The notes beneath the pieces were generated by a model. That model saw only the letters and a program-made list of their open reading frames with translations. It was not told the DNA's origin and searched no databases. A DNA stretch of 7,450 bases from Alphaproteobacteria bacterium (GTDB lineage Bacteria; Pseudomonadota; Alphaproteobacteria; UBA9219): the NCBI GenBank assembly GCA_028693775.1, contig JAQUUS010000075.1:1-7450 (forward strand), in the 5' to 3' direction. The position numbers were made by a program, and so were the translations under genes. The number at the start of each line of letters is the position of its first letter. Within the stretch, counting starts at the first letter, position 1. This document shows, one piece after another, positions 1 through 5,110 of this stretch.

Positions 1-65
1 CTTATCCGAGTTTGGCGGACTTCAGGAACGCTCTCGATGGCTAATCTGAGCATCGGTGCGTACAA
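1..65 (-). CDS. Possible start of a further gene running off the left edge
   Basis: After the 93-residue gene ends, one minus-strand frame stays open to position 1. It could start at TTG (65) or ATG (53), reading MLRLAIESVPEVRQTRI from the latter. A weak GAG lies 8 nt before the TTG; the ATG has no clear ribosome site. About 20 codons are too few to assign anything, and the position (next in the cassette) is the main support. Confidence 0.25.
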   Translation of the reverse strand, partial: MYAPMLRLAIESVPEVRQTRI

Positions 66-101
66 CGATGCTTCTCGCGGGGACCGCGCTCATTCTGTCC
101 G

Positions 102-383
102 TTATGCCCATACGCCAAGAACGGCAATCGCCGTAGGCGCGTCGCAGACGCTTGTCCCGGCAGGGGGCGGGATTTCTTCGTCGGTGCGTATAGCGGCATA
201 CCAAAGATCTGGATCGCCAACGGCGGGGACTTCAGGGACGGTTACGCCGTCTTCTGTGCGCTCGGCTATGGCCGTGCGGCCCTGTATCGGCCCGATGCTG
301 CTTGGAGGGGCGCAGCCGGACGCGTCCTCAATCATTGCGGCAAGTATATCGTAACTTGATGATGAAAAATAGTAATCCGTCAT
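102..383 (-). CDS. Small protein of unknown function, third gene of the phage-type cassette
   Basis: A 93-residue acidic, proline-rich protein without signal peptide or membrane segments. It begins MTDYYFSSSSYDILAAMIEDASG, suggesting a short strand and helix. The middle holds VTVPEVPAVGDPDLWYAAIRTDEE, and it ends in GVWA, an ending I associate with small proteins next to tail-fibre genes in alphaproteobacterial prophages. The start codon overlaps the fibre gene stop in an ATGA arrangement, with a good ribosome site, so it is translated with the fibre protein. This coupling suggests a fibre-assembly chaperone or a minor component binding the fibre C-terminus, but no residue proves it. Two cysteines only, no catalytic motif seen. 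Gene reality is well supported by overlap, ribosome site and frame; function is not. Confidence 0.65.
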   Translation of the reverse strand: MTDYYFSSSSYDILAAMIEDASGCAPPSSIGPIQGRTAIAERTEDGVTVPEVPAVGDPDLWYAAIRTDEEIPPPAGTSVCDAPTAIAVLGVWA

Positions 384-1615
384 GATGTATATCCCTTGAT
401 TGTTTTGATATGCGATCTGTCGAGATTTGTCGGCACATGATAATCTCCGGAAGAAAGACCCGTTATATCCTGTGTGCTGTCGTCGTCTAAAGTGCAGCGA
501 AGCCGCGTCACGCCGGGCGGTATCGTGAACGAAAGATCGTCAGCGGCTCGCGTAGCCGATGCCGAATATGTCGGTATGTAGGACGTGGCGGACGCTCCAG
601 CTTCAAGCTGTTCGCCAAAAACGTATAGATATAAACTGGTTCCCGTGTATGTAGGCAAATTCGATGCCGATGTATTATTGTTTGTCAATAAAAGGTAACC
701 GTCGCTTGTTGAACTGTAAGTGTTAATCGCTGTTCCCGTTATGGAGATTCGATACCATCCGTCGCCGACGGCCTCGATTGACGGCGTAACGGCATTGTAG
801 GTTCCTATTGAGCCGGTGGTTAAATCGAAGTTGGCGTAATTGTTCGAAGCAAAGCTGCCGGTATTAAACATTAGCTGGGCGACGGTTGCCGTTCCGGCTT
901 TCACATAATAGGATTTCGTATAGGGATCGCCCGCCGTGTATGACGTCACTCCGAAACGAATAATGCCGTGAGTGCCGGATCCCGTGGTTTCCGTAAGAAG
1001 CGCGGCGTTCATCAGGTTGTTCGGGGCCGTTGCGCTGTTGGCGGTTAACGTTGTTCCGTATTGCGTCCAGCGGCTTGGTTCTCCGAACATTGAGTGTGGA
1101 ATCGCATTCGTTCTGCTTTCTTCGATAAGTACGCCCTTTATGGCCGACGTTAGGGGATCGTTGTCAAAACGGGGGCCATAACAGGCCGCGCTCGTTGTCT
1201 CGTTGTACAGATGAGGACTGTCGTAGGATGTCGGTTCCAGTTGCGCGTTTGAGACCTCGCCGCTAACCGTGAATGTCACGGACGATGTGCCTGCCGTAAA
1301 CGAAAGGGAGACTCTCGTGCTTGCATCCGTTCCGGTGAGCGACCCCGAGCCTCCTTCAGAAAGGACAACGGATCCGGTTCCATAAAAAGACAGCGTATAA
1401 TCTTGGCCTTCTGTCACGGTCACGCTTTGTGTGCCAAGCGTTGTAGAGCCAGTCAGCATGTTGACGGGCGCATAGACGAGCTTGCCTGCGCTGTCGTATA
1501 TGGTTTTGTTCGATTGGCTGCTATACGATACGCCTTGTGGGAGTATGCCGTTGAGAAACGAGTATAGACAGGCGTTTCTGGCCGGATCGTCGAAGAATTG
1601 GATGATATTGTACAT
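380..1615 (-). CDS. Phage tail fibre / head-spike-like protein with two carbohydrate-binding-like beta modules
   Basis: A 411-residue structural protein of phage type. Residues 52-127 form one beta-sandwich-like module (NMLTGSTTL, TQSVTV, YTLSFYGTGSV, RVSLSFTAG, VTFTVSG, ending NAQLE). The linker YGPRFDNDPLTSAIKGVLIEESRTN (146-170) is a hallmark of phage fibre/spike proteins. Residues about 171-357 form a second module (TLTANSATAPNN, YTKSYYVKAG, GDGWYRISITGTA, FGEQLEAGASATSYIPT, ATRAADD), a fold commonly linked to receptor or glycan binding. The end, LRCTLDDDSTQDI...DYHVPTNLDRSHIKTI, matches the C-terminal cap of similar alphaproteobacterial prophage proteins. It lacks a signal peptide, as expected for a virion protein. 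It could recognise surface polysaccharide of its host, possibly related to that made by the neighbouring locus. Whether it belongs to an active phage, a remnant or a tailocin cannot be decided here. Confidence 0.82.
   Translation of the reverse strand: MYNIIQFFDDPARNACLYSFLNGILPQGVSYSSQSNKTIYDSAGKLVYAPVNMLTGSTTLGTQSVTVTEGQDYTLSFYGTGSVVLSEGGSGSLTGTDASTRVSLSFTAGTSSVTFTVSGEVSNAQLEPTSYDSPHLYNETTSAACYGPRFDNDPLTSAIKGVLIEESRTNAIPHSMFGEPSRWTQYGTTLTANSATAPNNLMNAALLTETTGSGTHGIIRFGVTSYTAGDPYTKSYYVKAGTATVAQLMFNTGSFASNNYANFDLTTGSIGTYNAVTPSIEAVGDGWYRISITGTAINTYSSTSDGYLLLTNNNTSASNLPTYTGTSLYLYVFGEQLEAGASATSYIPTYSASATRAADDLSFTIPPGVTRLRCTLDDDSTQDITGLSSGDYHVPTNLDRSHIKTIKGYTS
392..397 (-). promoter_or_regulatory. 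Ribosome binding site of the 93-residue gene
   Basis: AAGGGA lies 8 nt before the ATG at 383, inside the 3' end of the fibre gene. It supports this start, which overlaps the fibre stop codon as ATGA. Confidence 0.5.
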
Positions 1616-1616
1616 C

Positions 1617-1982
1617 TTATACGACCCTCAGAATAAGGCTGATCTCTCGGTCATCGGCCTGGTTGACAGGACTGCCGCTCGCGCCGGAACGAAGACGCAC
1701 ATATTGAAACGACGAGAATTGTACCGGAGACAGGACCACGCAGGTCGAAGCCGCGGCCGTGGCGGTAATTTCCGTTCCGTTCGCGTCATAGAGGTCGTAC
1801 CAGGTCGTTCCGCAATCCGGAGAGACCTGAAACGTTAAACGCGCCGCTGTCCATGATGAGGGCATTGCAATCGCAAATAAACGGAGGCCTTTCAGGTTTA
1901 TGGTGTTTGTGAGCGAGGTTCCGCTGGCTATGGTTGTCGGGATGTTGTCCCATACAGATATAAAAGCATCCTTGTTGGACAT
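1617..1982 (-). CDS. Small phage-type structural protein, beta-rich, tail-fibre associated
   Basis: A 121-residue protein with no signal peptide or membrane segment, predicted almost entirely beta. The pattern TIASGTSLTNTINLKGLRLFAIAMPSSW, then LTFQVSPDCGTTWYDLYD (49-66), then a QYVRLRSGASGSPVNQADDREISLILR tail (93-119), matches by eye a small protein family found beside tail-fibre genes in alphaproteobacterial prophages. I recall no assigned function; a fibre chaperone, baseplate or minor tail protein are all possible. The GTTWYDLYD and RLRSG blocks resemble those of a jelly-roll domain that reports deviation-type ligand binding, but this is inference. It is the first gene of a three-gene cassette and is followed after one base by the fibre gene. 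The start is preceded only by a weak purine-rich ribosome site (AAAGAGAAACC), so early expression may be modest. Confidence 0.7.
   Translation of the reverse strand: MSNKDAFISVWDNIPTTIASGTSLTNTINLKGLRLFAIAMPSSWTAARLTFQVSPDCGTTWYDLYDANGTEITATAAASTCVVLSPVQFSSFQYVRLRSGASGSPVNQADDREISLILRVV
1625..1629 (-). promoter_or_regulatory. Ribosome binding site of the tail-fibre-like gene
   Basis: GAGGG lies 9 nt before the ATG at 1615 and inside the end of the upstream gene. The upstream stop (TAA, 1617-1619) and this ATG are one base apart, so coupling is likely. Confidence 0.5.
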
Positions 1983-2037
1983 AGTGGTTTCTCTTTCTTT
2001 GCTTATGGTGTGTTGAAAATAAACGCGCGAGTCCGCG

Positions 2038-2054
2038 GCTTTCGTTAGGAAAGC
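2038..2054. other. Small perfect hairpin in the cassette leader
   Basis: GCTTTC and GAAAGC form a 6-bp perfect stem around a 5-nt loop, about 55 nt upstream of the ATG at 1982. No T run follows on the minus strand, so it is not an intrinsic terminator. It may be a leader structure or an operator. Confidence 0.35.
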
Positions 2055-2065
2055 GACGGCGGATT

Positions 2066-2079
2066 GTTTCAGGTTTCAG
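2066..2079. repeat. Tandem 7-bp direct repeat
   Basis: GTTTCAG occurs twice head to tail, at 2066-2072 and 2073-2079, in the leader of the phage-type cassette. It could be a regulator half-site pair or a chance duplication. Confidence 0.5.
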
Positions 2080-2142
2080 GAACGGCTCGATGCGAGGTGC
2101 TTGATCGTGTTTTGCGACGTAGACGCAGTTCGCCGTAAGATG

Positions 2143-2171
2143 TCAATAGGACAAATCCCACGCGGATGCAA
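2143..2171 (-). promoter_or_regulatory. Candidate promoter of the phage-type cassette
   Basis: On the minus strand, TTGCAT (2166-2171) and TATTGA (2143-2148) are 17 bp apart, each preceded by C. This resembles the alphaproteobacterial CTTGAC-N17-CTATAT arrangement. The -10 match is weak. It would give a leader of about 150 nt before the ATG at 1982. Confidence 0.25.
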
Positions 2172-2274
2172 GTGAAAAATCATAAACCTCAAATTTTTTC
2201 TGAAGACGAATGTCGTTGATAGAATTCAACAATGTAAGGCGTATGGTTAATTCCGGCTCTGGCCGTGATAAAAA

Positions 2275-3069
2275 TCATGGCGTTGCCCAGTATAATTTTT
2301 GACTGGCATGAAAAGCTGATAGGTCGTCGTCGGAAATTGCGTTATCGAAGATTATGACTTCTCCGATATCGCCGTCGAAGAACTTTTTTGAATGAAGATA
2401 ATTTGTGCCGTAGCCGAGCGTCGCGCCGAAGGGCGCATATTGAAAATATATTGACAATTGTTTCGCCTTGCCCTGTGCGTCTGGTTTTCCATCCTTATAG
2501 ACCTTCATGCCGTCCGAGGAGTCCGCCTTATAGCGCCCGGAGTATATGTGCCATGCGGTTACATCGACAAATGAGAATTTCAGGGAGGATTCTCCGGAAA
2601 GGGCATAGGCTTGCGGTCCGAATTGGACAAGCTGGTTATTGAACCACTGGATGAGCGGCGCGGTCGAGGAGAATCTGTTGGTTTTCGCCGCGAATAACAG
2701 GGTTTGCCCCGTATGCTTCGAAATTTTCGATGTGTCTTTCAGGCTGCTTGATTCAAATCTCATGCACGGTTTTTTGTTTTGGCAGCTATAGATGAACATC
2801 GGTTGAAGCGTTTTGTCTGCTTGTGTGAAATGATTTTCATCTGGCCCCTGATCGTAACATGTGTCGACATAAACTTTTGATCCGGCGGCCCATTTTGATA
2901 CGGCTTGCGTATCGATGGTTGAATTCAACGCAAGCATGTCGGCGGGATAAAAGTCTTGTGCGGTGTCGTCGGAACTGCGGCGGAGTTTCATCAACGGTCC
3001 CGAGTAAAGAGGATATAGTTTGCGAACCGAACAGATATTTATTGCGCGGGCCGTTTTAACCGCCGAGAA
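2275..3069 (-). other. C-terminal concanavalin/LamG-like module (arabinofuranosidase-B-like fold) of the GH5 protein
   Basis: Residues about 645-908 contain A..VRKLYPLYSGPLMKLRRSSD, then a VYVDTCYDQGP stretch and a QPMF segment. This is the pattern of the arabinofuranosidase B catalytic-like/LamG-like domains widely attached to bacterial and phage surface proteins. The end (FDGDIGEVIIFDNAISDDDLSAFHASQKLYW) is the standard closing strand and helix of LamG-like domains. A glycan-binding role is more likely than catalysis, since many such modules serve as lectins. Four cysteines (657, 715, 740, 746) may form two disulphides. Confidence 0.65.
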
Positions 3070-5001
3070 ATCGCTGGGGGTCGTGTTGACCGGCAGAACA
3101 GGAGCGGAAACACTTGAATTGTCTGTTGTCGCGGTAAGTCCTATTGTTCCTGTCGCGGCGAGCGTATAGGAAAAATTCGCAGAGGGATAGGTTCCCGACA
3201 AAGTAAGCGTTGGGGGACTGAAGGTGCCTCCTCGGCCGCCGTCGGTGAACGTTACGGTCATCGGTTTTTGCAGATAGCCGGGGTATGTGACGGTAAGCGG
3301 ATAGGTAACGCCTTTTGCTCCTTCTATTCCTTTCGGAATCTGCGGGTCTGACTGTGAGACGGAGAAGGAGGATGTCGGGCGAACGGAGTGGCGAAACGTA
3401 ACCATTGAATAGGCGGGATGGCTTATTGTCACTATATTGTCGGATGAATCGGCTGTTATGCTTTGGGCGGCCAATGTTTTGTCGTTGTTTATGCCGTTTC
3501 CGATCGCAGCGGCGATCGACGCTACGGTATCTTTTTCGGAGGTTTGATAATCAATTTTGGCGTAATAAAGGCCCGTTTGTGTCGGGACGCTGACGGTATA
3601 TTTGATTTTATTTCCCGCCGCGACAGAACCCGTTACGGTGACTTTTGTTTTAGCAAGCGGTTTGATGATTAGCGACGCCGGATATCCCTTGCCGGTGTAT
3701 TTGGTCAGGATGGACATTTGAGGGGTGTCGGTGCCGTCGGATCTTTTATTTATTGAATAGTTGTATCCGTCTCCAAACCATGCGCCCGCGGACCAATAGG
3801 TGAATTGAACGTGGTTGGCGCGCAGATAGTCGAGCGCTATGTCGAGTATACTCAGCCATTCACGCGCGTCCCGTCCGGTGCCTGTTTCGGTGACGGCGCA
3901 TTTTTTTCCGTTCTTGTTGCACCATTCGACAAAGGTTTTATAGCGGTTTAACAGCGTTTGGGCGGTTACGCCGCGCGCGGATTCCTCAGGCCAATGGAAA
4001 TTCGTTCCTGAATTGTTGTGGTCGGGATAGGCATGCGCGTTGAAAATCAGTTTGTCTGAAGGGTCTATCAGCTTTTTCAGGGCGTCGTTTCCGCAGGTCA
4101 GCCAGCTGTGCGCTCCGGAATAACAGGTGCCTTCGGCATATATATATGAATTCGGGTCAACCGTTCTGATTGCGCGGATCGCCGCCTGATAGGCGCTGAT
4201 GAGCGCCGGCGCTTTGCATGTCGGACAGACGGGTTCGTTCATCAGATCGTAGCCGTATAGTGCGGGATTGTTTGTGTAGCGTTTTGCGATCTTTTGCCAT
4301 ACATCGGCGAAATCGTCGTCCGTTGTATCCGTTCCGCCAAGGCCCCACCACTGCCACGATCCATATGAATGAAGGTCGATTATGATTTTTGCGCCGACGG
4401 AGGCTGCATCGGAAAAGACCCGATCGAGTTCAGACATGTATTGTTCGTTGAGCTCGCCTTTGAGGATCTGCTGCGTGCGCGTCCATGAAATCGGGATGCG
4501 CAGGAGACAAAGGCCCTTTTCTGCACAAAGGTACTTCATGTCCGCAGGTGTGGGCAGGCAGTAGTTGATCCACGCCTTGCCGCCGTTGTTCCATAATATT
4601 CTTATTCGGCTTCCTTTCGCAGGCGCTTTCGCAAACCGGATCGACATCGTGTTTGCGCCGATGTCGTAGCTTCCAGATATGCCTGAACCGGCAATGTTTC
4701 CGTTTTTATCCGAACGGCCGAAAAGCTTCCCTGCGAGAATGTAGATGGGGAATTGGGGATCGATGGCTACGTGCGACTGGGGATCGGATCCGTTGCCGAC
4801 GATATTCGATACCTTGAATGTCTTTGAAACGCCGTCGCCTCTTAATGTGTCGTTGGCCGTTAGAGATCCCTGTTCCATGCAACTGATGTTCGCTCCGAAC
4901 ATATAGGCTTCCGTTGCGGGGGCCGGTTCGCCGGTCGGTGCGGCTGCAACGGGCGAGGAGAGCGCTATGAACATTAGAAAAGCCGTTATCAGTCGTATCA
5001 T
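2275..5001 (-). CDS. Secreted multidomain glycoside hydrolase family 5 (GH5_5-like) glycanase
   Basis: Predicted extracellular or periplasmic endo-glycanase of 908 residues, far longer than a simple GH5 enzyme (about 300-400). Residues 1-21 form a signal peptide (MIRL start, hydrophobic core, AAA before the cut). The GH5 barrel begins at GANIS (37-40), is interrupted by a beta-type insertion (about 46-145), and resumes at LPTPADM to about residue 440. Expected GH5 residues are present: R168 in RIP, H211 in DLH, N255-E256 in LMNEP (acid/base), H323 and Y325, E372 in TETG (nucleophile) and W403 in TYW. The TYW-AG-W-G...PQM ending is typical of GH5_5, whose known members are endo-beta-1,4-glucanases. 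Then come a beta module (about 441-545), an Ig-like module (about 551-640) and a concanavalin-like module (about 645-908). Fourteen cysteines fit an exported, disulphide-bonded protein. Its place after flippase and pyruvyl transferase genes suggests it acts on the exported polysaccharide; the substrate is unproven. Confidence 0.88.
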   Translation of the reverse strand: MIRLITAFLMFIALSSPVAAAPTGEPAPATEAYMFGANISCMEQGSLTANDTLRGDGVSKTFKVSNIVGNGSDPQSHVAIDPQFPIYILAGKLFGRSDKNGNIAGSGISGSYDIGANTMSIRFAKAPAKGSRIRILWNNGGKAWINYCLPTPADMKYLCAEKGLCLLRIPISWTRTQQILKGELNEQYMSELDRVFSDAASVGAKIIIDLHSYGSWQWWGLGGTDTTDDDFADVWQKIAKRYTNNPALYGYDLMNEPVCPTCKAPALISAYQAAIRAIRTVDPNSYIYAEGTCYSGAHSWLTCGNDALKKLIDPSDKLIFNAHAYPDHNNSGTNFHWPEESARGVTAQTLLNRYKTFVEWCNKNGKKCAVTETGTGRDAREWLSILDIALDYLRANHVQFTYWSAGAWFGDGYNYSINKRSDGTDTPQMSILTKYTGKGYPASLIIKPLAKTKVTVTGSVAAGNKIKYTVSVPTQTGLYYAKIDYQTSEKDTVASIAAAIGNGINNDKTLAAQSITADSSDNIVTISHPAYSMVTFRHSVRPTSSFSVSQSDPQIPKGIEGAKGVTYPLTVTYPGYLQKPMTVTFTDGGRGGTFSPPTLTLSGTYPSANFSYTLAATGTIGLTATTDNSSVSAPVLPVNTTPSDFSAVKTARAINICSVRKLYPLYSGPLMKLRRSSDDTAQDFYPADMLALNSTIDTQAVSKWAAGSKVYVDTCYDQGPDENHFTQADKTLQPMFIYSCQNKKPCMRFESSSLKDTSKISKHTGQTLLFAAKTNRFSSTAPLIQWFNNQLVQFGPQAYALSGESSLKFSFVDVTAWHIYSGRYKADSSDGMKVYKDGKPDAQGKAKQLSIYFQYAPFGATLGYGTNYLHSKKFFDGDIGEVIIFDNAISDDDLSAFHASQKLYWATP
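4567..4866 (-). other. Beta-type domain inserted in the GH5 barrel (residues about 46-145)
   Basis: Residues about 46-145 separate the first barrel strand (GANIS) from the LPTPADM...LRIPISW stretch. In ordinary GH5_5 enzymes a short loop joins the two. The insertion starts with GDGVSKTFKV (55-64) and ends with SGSYDIGANTMSIRFAKAPAKGSRIRILW, matching by eye the GDG-x-T-x-F ... Y-x-ITF-x-APP-x-G-x-x-I pattern of small beta domains repeated in phage tail fibres and large surface proteins. Boundaries are approximate. The relationship is recognised by pattern, not by alignment. Confidence 0.6.
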
Positions 5002-5004
5002 GCG

Positions 5005-5011
5005 CCTCTCC
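5005..5011 (-). promoter_or_regulatory. Ribosome binding site of the GH5 gene
   Basis: GGAGAGG sits 3 nt before the ATG at 5001. It fixes this start, which also places a clean signal peptide at the N-terminus of the product. Confidence 0.65.
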
Positions 5012-5025
5012 GGTTTCTCGGATGG

Positions 5026-5054
5026 ATTTAAGGGGATTTCGATTCGTCTTGCAA
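5026..5054 (-). promoter_or_regulatory. Candidate sigma-70-type promoter for the GH5 gene
   Basis: On the minus strand TTGCAA (5049-5054) and TTAAAT (5026-5031) are separated by exactly 17 bp. Each box matches four of six consensus positions. Transcription would start close to the ribosome binding site, giving a leader of roughly 20 nt. This would let the glycanase be expressed independently of the flippase and pyruvyl transferase genes upstream. Read-through from those genes is also possible because no terminator is visible in the gap. Confidence 0.35.
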
Positions 5055-5061
5055 CCGTTGT

Positions 5062-5071
5062 GGGGGGGGGG
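5062..5071. repeat. Run of ten G (ten C on the coding strand)
   Basis: Uninterrupted homopolymer of ten G on the plus strand, in the 109-bp gap between the pyruvyl transferase and the GH5 gene. It begins 7 bp upstream of the -35 element of the candidate promoter. Such tracts are prone to length change by slipped-strand mispairing, and also to sequencing error. It lies outside all called coding sequences. Confidence 0.9.
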
Positions 5072-5110
5072 CTCCTCTTTATTCTGCGCCGGTGTCAAGC
5101 CTGCGCGCAC

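Larger units (their letters stand above)
1983..2274. other. 292-bp intergenic region between the GH5 gene and the phage-type cassette
   Basis: No convincing gene is seen on either strand. It holds a candidate promoter, a 7-bp tandem repeat and a 6-bp-stem hairpin, listed separately. No rho-independent terminator with a T run follows the GH5 stop on the minus strand. The length, against gaps of 9, 109 and 1 bp elsewhere, marks this as the main transcription-unit boundary in the window. Confidence 0.7.

Noticed and set aside
22..204. 60-residue minus-strand frame at the left edge
   Set aside because: Mostly overlaps the 93-residue gene in another frame, arginine-rich, no clear ribosome site.
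2076..2183. 35-codon minus-strand frame in the intergenic region (MIFHLHPRG...)
   Set aside because: GAGG lies only 3 nt before the ATG, the product resembles nothing, and the candidate promoter lies inside it.
2254..2265. Inverted repeat CGGC/GCCG just after the GH5 stop as a terminator
   Set aside because: Stem is only 4 bp and no T run follows on the minus strand.
5093..5098. Perfect TTGACA on the minus strand after the pyruvyl transferase
   Set aside because: No -10 box at 15-19 bp; the expected position reads GGAGCC next to the G tract.
4706..5110. 134-residue minus-strand frame starting in the gap before the GH5 gene
   Set aside because: Overlaps the GH5 signal peptide and barrel start in another frame, has a low-complexity arginine-rich product, and would be broken by any change in the G tract.
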